From Nematostella vectensis (lineage: Eukaryota; Cnidaria; Anthozoa; Actiniaria; Edwardsiidae), in NCBI RefSeq assembly GCF_932526225.1, contig NC_064039.1:7081001-7145000 (forward strand): DNA of 64,000 nt, written 5' to 3'. Each line of letters begins with the position of its first letter. The first letter of the stretch is position 1. The translations under genes and the position numbers were made by a program. Under the pieces are notes generated by a model that worked only from the letters and a program-made list of their open reading frames with translations, ran no database searches and was not told the origin of the DNA. Positions 44,312 to 55,700 of the stretch are shown here, piece by piece.

Positions 44312-47300
44312 TGATGATGATAATGCAGTTTGCTTATTTACTTGCAGTCTCCCCCCCCAATATTGCAAGGCCCGCTACAATCCTGTTCAGTTTAGGTCTT
44401 ACATTTTTGGCGGCGATTTTTGAGGTGCCAACGATGTTGCCCTCCTTGTCTTTAACCTCGATTCCAGTAAACAATTCATGATTCCTCATCAGCACAACAT
44501 TACAAATGTTTGCAGCAGCTGGTAAGAGAAAAGACAGAAAGAACTATAAAAAGATATCACAATTTAGACAATATTATAGAGACAGTATGAGCACTGTGTC
44601 CAAAATAAATGGAGAACTGCATAAAACTGTAAAATATTTTTTTTTGTCTTGTCCAACTACCGCCCATTGGAAAACCCTTTTTGGAAAAATGTGTCTTGCA
44701 CACTTTACAAGCTTGGCATTATTTGCTATTGATAGTTGGCCTTTAGTAGATCACCTGTGGCAGGAAAAGCTACAAGTCTCTGCATCAACCCTCTCATGAC
44801 AGGCGTGGAAAACTTTGCCTTCTGAACAACCATACTCAAACCAACCTGAAAAGGATGAAAAACCATCAAAGCATCCAAGTTAGGGAGGGACCAATAGAAA
44901 AGTGAAGGGGGGGGGAGGAGTGTGGGCAAGGAACCAAAACAATTTATACATGATGAAATGCCTGGAAAAAAATTGCATGCAGCCAAAACCAGACAGATAA
45001 AAAATGCATACATGATGAGATGCCTGGAAAAAATTGCATGCAGCCCAAAACAGACAGAAAAAAATGCATACACGATGAGATGCCTTGAAAAAAATTGCAT
45101 GCAGCCAAAACCAGACAGATAAAAAATGCATACATGATGAGATGCCTGGAAAAAATTGCATGCAGCCCAAAACAGACAGAAAAAAATGCATACACGATGA
45201 GATGCCTGGAAAAAAATTGCATGCAGCCCAAACCAGACAGAAAAAATGCATACATGATGAGATGCATGGAAAAAAATTGCATGCAGCCCAAATCCCCAAA
45301 CCAGACAGTAAAAAAATGCATACGATTTAAAAAATGCATGACTGCACTTCACATGCACGTCTTGGAGACAAGAAAAGAACATGCAAGAAAAAAAAATCAG
45401 ACAAGAGATACATGCGCACATATGCACTAAATGGACAAAAACACAAAGCTAAGATACAATTCTAACTTTAATTAATTGCTGGCTTTGTGTTAATTGTTAT
45501 TTTCACGAGTCACAACTGTGTTTTGGTGGCCTTCAGGCACAGGGTGCATGTGCAGGCCCGTACCCAGGGGGGTGCAGGGGGTGCGAACGCACCCCCCCAC
45601 AACAGCCAAAGGTCCATTTTCGGTTCTCAATAGACATGCAATTTGTAGACAAAACTATAAAGCATAAGCTAATCACTCTGGTATGTAGTCAAATCTGACA
45701 ATAAACGCCCCGTGGAGATACTGCAAAGGAATAAAAAAATTCCCTTTTGTTTTTTTTCTGGGATGTTCAGATTTTTATCAGAGAACTCACTCTACCCCAC
45801 CCACCCATCCATCCCCAAAAAATTAGGTCCACTTTTTCCGCACCCTCCCAAGAAAAATCCTGGGTACGGGCCTGATGTGTGACAGAAAACGAGTGTAAAT
45901 TTGGTTAGTGTAGTCTGGTACATAGCTAGGCTACGTAGATAGGTTGACACCCATCTTGGACAGATGTGAAATGGGGTGAAATACATCAAGTATGTGAAAA
46001 AATCCAAGAGAGCCAATGCAGGTAAATACAGAGAATGTTTTTTTTATTCTCACAAAAATAGGCTTGTGATGGGGTCCAAAATTTTGTGGCACAGGCACGT
46101 GCCCCCCCCCCCCCCCAAAAAAAAAAATATTTCCAAAAATTATAGGGAAATAACCAGTAACTGCTAAAAATTGTTAAAACCTTATGGACATTTAGCATCA
46201 CTATACCACTGAGAAGTGACTGTTTGGGATGTTTTTTTTTTATCTCCCCAATGAATTTTTTCTTATCTTCTTCAGAACTTTTTTTTGGTCCATCCCTTAG
46301 AAATTCTACTTACAGCTATTGTAACAGCACTGGTTATTGCTCCTAAGTAGCTCAAAAGGAATCTACTGGTTGGGGTCTCCTGCAAGCAAAACCTAGTCAA
46401 TTAAGATACATTTCCAACTTCAATGCTAAATTGATAAATTTGAATAAAAACTTTACCTTGCTTGCATTTCGGTTTGAAAAATTGACTGCAGCATTATGAC
46501 TTTGATTTAACCACTGAAAAAAGGCTATCATGTTTTAGTACAATCACTCACAGCAGCATTTTATTGGCCAAAAAGGAAGGTCGCTAGACATGACAAGCTT
46601 TTCCACACAAGACATACCTGCCAAAATATGACTGTTTTTAACCCCGGGGCAGGCAGAAGCATTCCAACTACCTAAAATGGATTAGGATATTATATTAAAA
46701 AAATAACATTTGCAAAAAAGTAAATAAAATAGAATTTTAAAAACTCACAGTTATTGTGCCAAACGGTACATAACCTACAAAAGAGATACAATAAATAAAT
46801 ATATTTGTCATATCCCTTTAGGATCAAAACTTTCCAGCTTGCCAGCCATTTAGTTTCATGGTTTCCCAAGAATGCATTTTTGAACATTTTCACTTGGGTA
46901 CCTCCAAAAATTCTTGTGCAACATTCCTGGCAAAAAGCCTGTGCCCTCTTTGGCAAAAAAGCCATCAGTTTAACTGTTTAGATACTACATACCTGACATG
47001 CGGAATGGCATCAGCACTTTGCTATTTGTATCTGGATGAATAATAGCCTGTAAGAATTAATAAAATTCAAATAAGCAATTCTACTCTCATTATTTGGTTC
47101 TAAAAAAACATTTTGAGGATAACACAATGATTGTCAAGTTAGATTGTGGTACCTCTTTTATTTTCCGTGCCTCCCATAACTGAAAAACAGAAAAAAAGAT
47201 GATGAATAATTATGAAAAAAAATTAAATGAGATTTTAATGATAAATCTACATACTTGTTTATCTGTGGTACCTGGAACTAGTTGCTGCTTCTTAAAATCT

Positions 47301-48315
47301 TCCAGCAACTTGATGGATGACTGAAGCTTTGACTTAAAATGAAATAGAAAATTAAAACTCTAGCAATCAGTGTCATAACAAAAAGGGAGAGTATAGTATA
47401 GTGCCAGGTGACATGTCTCCCCCCACCCTTTGCCAAAAGGGTCAATTTTACCCCGCCTTAGTGACGAGAGGTTACTCCCCTACTAAAAGAAAGGGTTGGT
47501 TTTACACAGCCTTAGTAACAAGACATGTCACCCCTCACCCCCCCCCCCCCCCCCCCACATCACTGAAAGTGAGGTTTATCTCCATAGTGACAAGGGACAA
47601 GTCCCTCCCACCCTTACTGAAAGGGAGGAATAGTGGTTTCAAGGGGAGGAGAGGGGGTACCTGGATTTGACATAGAGTACAGCCAAATTGAAAATAATTT
47701 AAAAAAATGTAATATATCATCGTTTATCAAGAAAGCAATTGATGCATGTAACATATTAAAAATTGTGCGTTCATGTAAAAAAAAAAACACACACACACAT
47801 ATGCTCAGAATAATGGTTGGGGTGCAGGCCCCAACTTTACAAAGTGACAACCCCCCCTGCCCCTCCCTGTATGACGCACCTACTTACTCACCTCACTTGT
47901 AAAGAGTGTCCTAGGATCCGTGATATCAAAGCATCGGTACAATCTTCCAATATATGTCCCCTTAAGAAATAAATTCAAAATTATTTTCTACATCATAAAC
48001 ACAGAAAGCAACAAACGAACGCCTTGTTGGATATTTAAATACAATTCCTAAATCCTCTTATGAATCTTTTGTAGTTATTATTTTATACGCTGTGACTATC
48101 ACGATGACTAAGCAATATGGTACCGTGGAGTTGGTAAAATAAACACAGGTAGCTTGGAACTTTTTCTTGCGATGCACAAATCACACACATAAGCATGCTA
48201 GTTCTGCTAATATCTGAGATATGCAAGGTCTGACCTGGTCAAATCGGGGCTGGACCAGAGAAAATGGAGGAAAACCTTCAGACCTCAAAACATCTGAGTT
48301 GCCACGGTCCGCCAT
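40225..48315 (-). CDS. SFXN5: Sideroflexin-5-type mitochondrial carrier
   Basis: Thirteen exons join in phase, from ATG at 48315 (48235-48315, 47892-47960, 47255-47332, 47153-47179, 46993-47047, 46749-46774, 46618-46671, 46457-46513, 46314-46379, 44755-44845, 44403-44518, 40706-40791, 40225-40417), into 332 residues; human SFXN5 has 340. Diagnostic segments include [11 protein letters not shown] near the N-terminus, [61 protein letters not shown]-type [18 protein letters not shown], and the last membrane segment [15 protein letters not shown]. These favour SFXN5 over SFXN1-3. Sideroflexins are multi-pass inner mitochondrial membrane proteins; SFXN1 carries serine, and a citrate role has been proposed for SFXN5. 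All exons are short and intact, with no frameshift. Introns carry a large AAT microsatellite, a Penelope fragment, a minisatellite and a MITE. Confidence 0.95.
40896..41343. repeat. Compound (AAC)n/(AAT)n/(ATG)n microsatellite
   Basis: About 450 bp of trinucleotide repeats, mostly AAT with AAC interruptions, ending in ATG units, within the large sideroflexin intron. Open frames through it only encode homopolymers (Leu, Ile, Tyr). Confidence 0.98.
42236..42559 (-). pseudogene. Penelope-like element remnant, GIY-YIG endonuclease part
   Basis: A minus-strand frame of 107 codons holds [20 protein letters not shown] followed by a FQIRFDNQ-type segment, which matches the start of the GIY-YIG domain of Penelope-like retroelements (Cys-x-x-Cys before YVG, then a conserved Arg). 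No reverse transcriptase is seen upstream, and the frame starts at an internal Met, so this is a fragment inside the sideroflexin intron. Confidence 0.6.
44244..44320. repeat. (GATGAC)n/(ATG)n microsatellite
   Basis: ATG units run into GATGAC units and back to ATG, just next to the sideroflexin exon at 44403-44518, within the intron. Confidence 0.95.
44940..45330. repeat. Minisatellite with unit of about 59 bp
   Basis: Six to seven head-to-tail copies of a unit containing GATGAGATGCCTGGAAAAAA, TTGCATGCAGCC and CAGACAGA. Copies alternate between two variants (AAACCAGACAGAT and AAAACAGACAGAA), which indicates a higher-order dimer of about 118 bp. It lies in the sideroflexin intron between exons 9 and 10. 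Confidence 0.9.
45553..45874. mobile_element. MITE with 5-bp target duplication, copy 2
   Basis: Termini CAGGCCCGTACCCAGG and CCTGGGTACGGGCCTG are perfect 16-bp inverted repeats, flanked by ATGTG on both sides (45548-45552 and 45875-45879). It is homologous, in inverse orientation, to 8527-8845. It is non-coding. Confidence 0.85.
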
Positions 48316-48509
48316 CTTGATATCTGAAACCGCTGACTAATGTAAACAGCATTTGCGCGCGAAACGTAAAAAGAGAGGGGACTGTGCCGATTCACTTACA
48401 AACAGTGCACGAACAGGGGGTATCTTAATATTTTCCTTCTCCCCTTAGCATTTCCCATGTTTCCTGTCTTTGTAACATTTTATTTATTCAAGAGTTGATT
48501 TATTGGATA

Positions 48510-48705
48510 GACTACCTGTAGGCTTATAGTTTTTCCGGCACGAAAACCCCGAAAACACGAAGTTCGCATACCACGGCCGCCCCTGCGCATTTTTCTTCCA
48601 CCTCCCCCTGCTGAGCGCATTATACAAGATGTCGGCCGGGTTTTGCGAAATCCGTGTTTACGGGGTTTTCGTGCCGGAAAAACTATCAAAGCCTACAGGT
48701 AGGAT
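48510..48705. mobile_element. Long-TIR element upstream of sideroflexin-5
   Basis: Arms of about 40 bp are inverted copies (CTACCTGTAGGC at the outer end, then AGTTTTTCCGGCACGAAAAC). ATTTATTGGATA occurs on both sides (48498-48509 and 48706-48717), 2-3 bp from the arms, and could be a long target duplication. Long arms and a duplication of 9 bp or more would suit a Mutator-like element; this is inferred. Confidence 0.6.
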
Positions 48706-48800
48706 ATTTATTGGATAAAAACTAGACTTGATAACTGCAGCTTGTTTCCCTGAACAGATTTATTTTATTTTTAAATTGGGTCTCCATGCTAGCCTTTTAT

Positions 48801-49398
48801 GCACTAGTCAATTGAAACCCCCACCCCCATGGTCCCGGTGAAGGCTGGGGGGTTAGACTTTGACCCTGTACAAAACCGAGAAAAGCCCCCACCCCCTCGG
48901 GACAAAACAGCTGTTAAATGCCCCTACCCCTTTGGGATGCAAACTTCAGGCAACTACCCGACAACAGGTCATCTGGAATAAGCTTTTTTATCTTTCAAAG
49001 CCAGTACACTTCAGCGAGTACATTTTTACCAATTACTATGAAGATAACAGTTTTACAAAAAAGATGGAAAAATAAATCATCTTCATCTGGCATTTTTTTT
49101 TTTATATTCGTTTTTGCACATGTCGCCGTACAGCATGCCACATGCTGATACATGGAATTGCTCGCTACAGAAGAAAAAGAGTCTCAAGCCAGAAACTAAC
49201 ATGATATTTGTGACACTATTCACTTGTCCCAAACCCCCACGGTGGGGATAAGTCTTAGAGTCAAAAACTGTCAATTCCCCCACCCCCTCGGGACAGATTC
49301 TCGTTCAAGAGTGCTTTAAACCCCCACCTTAACCCCACACTTCCCCGGGACCATGGGGTGGGGGGGGGGGGGGGGGGGGGGGTTCAAATGACTAGTGC
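48801..49398. mobile_element. GCACTAGTCA-terminal inverted-repeat element
   Basis: The left end GCACTAGTCAATTGAA is inverted at the right end (TTCAAATGACTAGTGC), followed inward on both sides by a C/G run and CCATGGTCCCGG. AT lies on either side; a longer target duplication is unclear. It has no coding capacity and contains a 34-bp poly-G run near the right end. Confidence 0.65.
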
Positions 49399-49691
49399 AT
49401 TATAACTTCAAACTAATAAAAAAAGGAATAATAGATAAATAGGAAATAATAAAATAAAGCATTACACGGTTGACGCTACCTTTGAGCAAACCGGTGCGCA
49501 AGAAATTAAAGGCAGAAAAAAGAAACAGAGAAAGAAGAAACAGAAACTCTGCTCGTCGGTAAAACTGTCTACTTATCACAACAATCTCTCAAGTAGACAG
49601 TTTGCTAACGGGATAGAGAGTTTATGTGAGAGAGTTTATTTTAAATGCGCGATGAAATTTCTATTCTGGTCATTTGCGCACTGTAAGAACG
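49399..49691. other. Spacer with no gene
   Basis: A short AT-rich spacer between the inverted-repeat element and the GPCR stop codon, containing a purine-rich stretch (49510-49550). I see no other feature. Confidence 0.5.
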
Positions 49692-50642
49692 TTAAACTGC
49701 GCATGACATCCATGGTTTGCATTTAGCGCCGCTCCATACTCCAAGGAGCCGTTTTATTTCCTGCTTATACTCGGTTTTGAAAATTGCATAAACTAATCCA
49801 TTTGCAGCTGAATTAAAATGATAAAGAATTCTCGTAATTGAAATAACAGCAGGTGAAACAGGCTTGAAAAACACATAATTGATAACTCCTTTGTAGACTG
49901 CAAGCAGAAAACACAAATTGAAGATAAAAACAAGAATACCAATGATTTGAACATTGGAGTTGATTTTTTGCACCCGAAAGGGAGCCTTTGTGACGGAGCA
50001 TCTATGTAGATTGTTAAACTTTAAGGCTTTTCTGTAGCGTTCAATTCGTACAACCTGACGACGAGCGATGTTCGCCATGGTAACGTAAGCTACGAGTAGC
50101 AAAACAGATGGCAAAAACTCGCAGAAAAATAGAAAAAGGATTTGGAAGGCACGATAGGATTTGTAGTCTCCAAGGAGATGACTAGCAAAAGATGGGAGCG
50201 GCGCAGCGATGGCTGTTCCCCATGCAAATAAAAGCAGGATAAAAACTCGCGTCCTCGTCATCACTAGTTGATATTTCAGGGGATGAACTATGGCCAAAAA
50301 GCGATCATAGGTCAGCGCACAGAGATTAAACACAGAAGCGATGACCGCCATGTCGTAAAATACATTCAAGATCCACCAGTTGCAACTGAATGTACAATAG
50401 TTTAGCGTGCATAACATCTCGGTTGTTCCGATGGCCACGGTCACTAAGAGATCCGCGATGGCAAGGGAGCAGATTATCCAGTTAGGCGAGGTGTGCAATC
50501 TTGAGCGTTTTACGATAAGGACAACGACAAGCCCATTCCCAAGCAAAGACACTACTAACAGGATGGTACGGACAGCCCAAAACCACACATCAGTAGGGTT
50601 GTTTTGCCAAACAGGGTCATACGAGCTTCGGTTTTCTGACAT
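49692..50642 (-). CDS. Class A (rhodopsin-like) GPCR, intronless
   Basis: A single-exon receptor of 316 residues from the Met at 50642 (MSENRSS, with an N-glycosylation sequon); an in-frame Met 17 codons upstream at 50693 is the alternative start. Seven hydrophobic segments are visible. TM1 has LLGNGLVVVLIV, TM2 has LAIADLLV, TM3 ends in TYDRFLAIVHPLKY (DRF in place of DRY), TM4 has the conserved Trp (AWGTAIAAPLP), TM6 lacks the usual CWxP (FNLCFLLAVY), and TM7 has NGLVY in place of NPxxY. The ligand cannot be told. It resembles the large, diverged sets of intronless amine/melatonin-like receptors found in cnidarians. Confidence 0.9.
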   Translation of the reverse strand: MSENRSSYDPVWQNNPTDVWFWAVRTILLVVSLLGNGLVVVLIVKRSRLHTSPNWIICSLAIADLLVTVAIGTTEMLCTLNYCTFSCNWWILNVFYDMAVIASVFNLCALTYDRFLAIVHPLKYQLVMTRTRVFILLLFAWGTAIAAPLPSFASHLLGDYKSYRAFQILFLFFCEFLPSVLLLVAYVTMANIARRQVVRIERYRKALKFNNLHRCSVTKAPFRVQKINSNVQIIGILVFIFNLCFLLAVYKGVINYVFFKPVSPAVISITRILYHFNSAANGLVYAIFKTEYKQEIKRLLGVWSGAKCKPWMSCAV

Positions 50643-50693
50643 TCTTTGGTGACAAAGTCGCAATGTTACTTCCCCTCTCGGCCGAAATGTCAT

Positions 50694-52027
50694 CTTCTTT
50701 ACACAAATACAGATGGATCTGGCAATAAAGTGCTTTTAACGATATGACAGTAGAACTAAACAATGGTGGCTTAATCAACTCGGCTTTAGTTTCATGTTCT
50801 GTCATTCAAGATCATGTATTTGTTCCGCCCCTGACACACGTTCATTTATCTGCTTGATCGGATGAAAACTGTTATAAACACAGCGAGGAACTGCTTGGAT
50901 ATCTTCGGGAAGTGGGAAATTTGACGGCAGGCTGCCTAGACAACTTAGCCCCTTGAGTGGTTATGAGAACGTCTCCAATGTGTATTTAGTAATAGCAAGG
51001 CAATGAGACAGCCACAATTAACACGTCTAATCGAGCATGAAGAGGTATATTAAGCATTGTTTTCAAAGCTTCATCTTCCATTTGCAATTTCCTGGACTTT
51101 ATTCGACGGCCCTTTTGAAGTGCGGCCCGTTTGTCATATCAGTACATCTTTTAAAATTGTCCAACATTTTATTGGTTTATTTTTACACCATTTTTTAAGG
51201 TCAATTGTTTGGCTTAATCCTAGTTTTATTATTCAGATAAATGGCTTTATCTTTTTCATTTTTATTCAAATTCTCTAGTAATTTTAGCTGCTACTGTTTT
51301 ATGTTTTTATGGTTTCAAGCAGCATGCAAAAAATATCGACGAATATAAAGTGAATAGTTCTAAGTAGCAAATAATGATAACGCACGACTTTTGTACAGTT
51401 TGTACAGTTCATATGGAAGTGCTTATATGGGCTTACAGATTTTGCTTCAGCACAATTCAGTTTTATTCCGACAGAACAAAAATAGTTAAAGGATGTCTAA
51501 ACACTAAAAACGAAATGTCAGGTCCTCCAATTAGTAAAAAAACATACCAAGCCTGTTTTTGTGAGATTTCTTGTTACCGTAACAACATCAAGGTGCTACT
51601 ATCGTACATCTATTATGGCAGGGGCGGCGGAGCGGTCAAAAAAGCGGGGGGAGGGTGTGTTAGAGGGATGGTGGTTTGGAGAAGGAGAGAAGGAGTACCT
51701 GTTCTTAACACAGACTACCGCTAAAAATGGTACAAACAATTTAAAAAATCGATAATATCGATTAAAACACATGTAAGGCTGTATGAATGTAAACCGCGCG
51801 TTCATGTACATAAAAAATGACATCCGTTTAGAAAAGTGTGTGCTAAGTGTGTTTGTGTGTGTAGGGGGGGGGGGGGGGGGGGTGGAGAGGGGCAACTCGC
51901 CCGCCGCCCCTGTATAGTTAACTAAAGTTTCTCACCTAAATTCTACTTTAAAATGTTACTGGACGCTTTTTCTTGAGTTTTTCTTGAACCTTTGCGCCTC
52001 CATTTTACCTTGTTGAGCTGAGAAAGA
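50694..52027. other. Intergenic region
   Basis: No gene is recognised. It contains an inverted-repeat element at 51619-51912 and AT-rich sequence. Confidence 0.5.
51619..51912. mobile_element. Possible MITE with CAGGGGCGG termini
   Basis: CAGGGGCGGCGG at 51619 is matched, inverted, by CCGCCGCCCCTG ending at 51912. The interior has poly-G and a GTGTGTTTGTGTGTGTAG stretch and loosely resembles 47640-47860. No clear target duplication was found. Confidence 0.4.
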
Positions 52028-52660
52028 CTAAAGTGATTCCTCAGGCTTCAACGAAAAGTTATCATCTTCTCTAGGTCTGTTCACATCAGATTCATCACAT
52101 GTGAAACGAGTTATATCTGAATTGGAGTCTCGAGTGATACCTGGATTGGAGTCCAACAACTTTCTTAATCTCGAATAATCTTTTATGGAGCTTTCCCCTG
52201 CTAGTGGGACTGCAAAAATAGCAGGCACACTACTGGACCTGCGATGTCTTGGAATTTCTTTCTTGGCTTCTTGTGTTGGTATGGATTTTTGTATGTCTGC
52301 GGGTTCCACAGAGAAACTGACGCGTCTTCTTCCACTTGGAAAAGGTTTATCAGTTGTGTCATTACTAAGACTTGAATTAGAGCCCCTTAAATTACAATGG
52401 CGGTCTACCAAGTTTCTCGATCTCAATTCATCTTTAAATGAGTGTCCCCCTGGGACTGCAAAGATGGCGGGTATGCTGTTCGACCTCCGGTGTCTGTATA
52501 AAAGCTCTGGCTTGTCTTGCTTTTCAACTTTTCCTGGGGGTGATTCCATTACACTCCTATCTTCACGAACACGTTTAATATTGTGGTAAATTACCGCCAT
52601 GGCTCTATCCATGTCTTTGGGATACTCAATTTGCTTCTTTTGAGCATTGATCTTTTTCAT
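52028..52660 (-). CDS. Small basic protein with 14-3-3 and PP1-docking motifs, paralogue 1
   Basis: A single open frame of 210 residues from the Met at 52660 (MKKINAQKKQ), chosen because the paralogue at 57744-58055 shares sequence up to it; Met at 52705 is the alternative. I do not recognise the family. A helical, conserved N-terminal block reads IEYPKDMDRAMAVIYHNIKR (11-30). Two near-repeats follow, RHRRSNSIPAIFAVP (56-70) and RHRRSSSVPAIFAVP (138-152). Each contains a perfect 14-3-3 mode-1 consensus RSxSxP (Ser62 and Ser144). Between them, RRRVSFSVEP holds an RVxF protein-phosphatase-1 docking motif (113-116) with a basophilic kinase site. There is no signal peptide or membrane segment. 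A role as a phosphorylation-regulated adaptor is an inference from motifs. Confidence 0.65.
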   Translation of the reverse strand: MKKINAQKKQIEYPKDMDRAMAVIYHNIKRVREDRSVMESPPGKVEKQDKPELLYRHRRSNSIPAIFAVPGGHSFKDELRSRNLVDRHCNLRGSNSSLSNDTTDKPFPSGRRRVSFSVEPADIQKSIPTQEAKKEIPRHRRSSSVPAIFAVPLAGESSIKDYSRLRKLLDSNPGITRDSNSDITRFTCDESDVNRPREDDNFSLKPEESL

Positions 52661-52705
52661 TGCGTTGTTTTTAAAAGTCAGTATTTGTGTACACGCATGC
52701 ATCAA

Positions 52706-55700
52706 TCGATGTTAGATGAGTTTTGAGTGCAATACAAAAGCACAATTGATTTATCCAAGTTTCGCATTTCAGTTATTGGCGTCAAAGCGTTGTTATCATG
52801 ATACGCTCGATCTAGCATCTATTCTATTTTTGTCAAAACTATTTATATTACATGTTTCTAACCAAAATTTGGTCTTGATTTGAATAAACGCAACCTTCAA
52901 ATAGCCTTAAGCCCTTTATACGTAGGGATTATTTGGGTGAATAACAGATTAAGTTTACTTTGACAATGAGAAGCAGATTCTAAAAGACAAAAGAGTTCAA
53001 CACTTCTTCCCAGGACATCTCCAAACATGGATACGATACTACAAGCGACGCAGAGTTGATAACAAGCCATGTTAACAACAAATAAGAAGTAAACAATATG
53101 ACTTTGCTAGTGTCTCGACCTCATAACGGGCGCTTTATTACACGTGAACGCGAATCAGCTTTTGCGTTTAAATGCCCCAAGGATACAGGATATATTGCAG
53201 GCTCGTCATTAGTATGGTTCCATAGTTGTCGGAATGTTTGAGCGATGGAAGTTAAATCTATATGCAAAAAACTAACTAACAACTGCTAACACTTGGCCAA
53301 CGTTATTAGTTATTAGAGTTTTTGCGGCGTGATTAGGCGCTTTTGGAAATTTGGGTACGCGCGGGTGAGTTCCGCTTACTATATTTCAGTAGCAAATGTG
53401 AAAGTCAAAGCATCAAACCTATTCCACCGGTCAATTAGTAAACATGTTGGCCATTTGATGAGTCTGCTGTCGCTGTTTGAACGTTTGGCCATCTGTCTCG
53501 TGATCAACAGGGCACAGCACCACAAATCAGCTGGGTCCTTTTACACATGCAACTGCTTTTTCGCATGCGATGTTTCAAACAACAGAGCAATGTTCCGCCC
53601 ATTTACATCGATTAAAAAACAAAAAAGCGTAAAAATAGTACTGTTATTTATGGAGACGAAATAAACGTTCCCGATTTTATACATAAAAAAAGAATATCCT
53701 ATCGTATACATCCAGGGGGGGGGGGCGAGGACTCTTCCCGGCATGCATTGCTAATGACTAACGGCTTCGTCCCCCGCGAATGCGTCACTTGATCAAGGAC
53801 ACCGCAGAGAAACCATCTTTGCGAGCTGCGGACTTCCGGCGTAAAAATTCCTACTGCAACAGCGAGCATTTCGCATGTCCAATTTAATACAATAATTAGA
53901 CACCTAAGTTTTCCCAACGAGCTAGAGAACAGCAAAGAATTGTTTATTGCACAGGATTCAGTTTATTTGTTTGCCATTATTACAATTGGACTACATACAA
54001 TAACAACACGCAAAAATGGCGGGGCGAGAGGCCCACAGAAAAAAACATGGCTTGTGCAAGTCATGAGCTCCCCGAAAATATAAAGATTTCAAAACGACAA
54101 ATCTGTAGGCTGCGTACTAAGCGAAAAAAAAAATCACGGAAGGATACAGCATTTCTTAAGCGAGGGCACAATAAAATATTATTCTACTAAGGTGTTCTTT
54201 TCTGAGGCTTCTTATGAACTGTTTGCTTGTTCCCTTTCCCCAGGCCTGTCAGTAGAATCCTATAAAATTGAAAAGTTAAAGACAACTAAAGTTTAATTTA
54301 GGGCGCTGACACAAATAAATCTATCAATATTTCTAGAGTAATTCTTATTTATATTATTATTTATAATAATAATATAGAATTTTGAACGCGTACAAAAAAA
54401 TAATCAAAACGTGGAGTAACATGGAGTAATATCGATAACCAATATTCCTTGCCTATTAAATGGTCGGATCAAGTAAAAATACAGCGTGTTTTTCAAACAC
54501 TGCGGTCGTCCAGCCTTGACGAGCGGCACGCATGACGTGCAAATTACAAACAGAAAATACAAGCCCTCAAAAGGCGCAGATCTTGCAAACAAGTCGATGA
54601 TAGAAAAAGCATAAGATAAATATTAAAGCAGATAGCTTTACTTACCATTGAACGCTCTCCGAGAGAAGCGCGAAGCTCTCAAACGCACGCTTCTCAGCTG
54701 CTCAGTTATTCCGTTTAGAAGTTTGAAATTTATGGGAAGCAATTTCCCACGGACGTAGATTGTGGTCGAGTCCGCGGACTCCCACCGGTCATACCGGTCC
54801 GACCTCACAGTCGGAATTTTCCGATCACCATCTCCGGAAAGTGCGAGATTGTCTGAGAAATCCAAGATGGCGATCCGACTTCTGTGTGTGGTGACATACC
54901 ATATAAATATCTAGTCTTAGTGTTTATTAATTTATATGTCGTCAGGCAGGTTAAAAAATTAAATGAGCAAGACGAGTGAGTCAGCCAATTAGTTTCCTAA
55001 TCTCGACTTAGGAACGCGCGGGTTCGTCGTTTTACGTTTTATCTATCTGTTAATCATAACAAGAACGTAAGTGGAGGGGCTGCGAAGCCATAGATATCAT
55101 ATAATACCTATTTGAAAAAATGCAAATTCATGATGTAATTTCTTTAGACTCTTCTGTGAGTTTTAATTGAAATTTTTAAAGTACTTATAATAAGTTGCTT
55201 GACGAGTATATATCCATGTAAACCCTCAAAATGAATAAAACTTCATATGCTAAGAGGTACCCATTAAAGTAAGTAAAATTAGTACTCAATTAAATTTACG
55301 CTCATAACTTTAGTAAAATAGAACAAAGGAAAAAAAATAAAAGCACCCGCCGGCTGTCATGGTTCAAAGTTATATAAGATTATCAGAAAACTTCATTATC
55401 AGAAAACTTCAATGAAAATTCAGCATACAAAAATGGCAGGAATTGTCTTTCTTACTAGTATGGGTACATAAGAGAGAGATGTAACTCTTTTGCTGACGAC
55501 ACGCACATGTGTTTTGACTGTTTTGTTGACTGCACAACAGCCCGCAGCTTCAGCCCATCATTTCTCAGCAATGCTTGTAGCGGAAATGCTGACGCTGGTG
55601 CCACTTGTTACACCAAGGCTTCCGATAGGAAACCGAATGACAGATTGCCCTCGCCGCCGCTCGTTTATTCTTCGGTATTGATTCGTAGTGCCTTCGAATG

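Noticed and set aside
44726-45430. Several frames of 66-233 codons on both strands
   Set aside because: They arise from the 59-bp minisatellite, whose repeats keep all frames open; the only real coding part is the sideroflexin exon 44755-44845.
53329-53664. Plus-strand frame of 111 codons
   Set aside because: No recognisable domain, no promoter or splice context, and amino-acid composition like translated intergenic DNA.
54190-54890. Possible two-exon minus-strand gene (donor near 54646, acceptor near 54259, ending QTVHKKPQKRTP)
   Set aside because: The splice sites look good, but no frame across the junction starts with Met: one ends at a stop just after the junction and another has an upstream stop. 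It may be a non-coding transcript.
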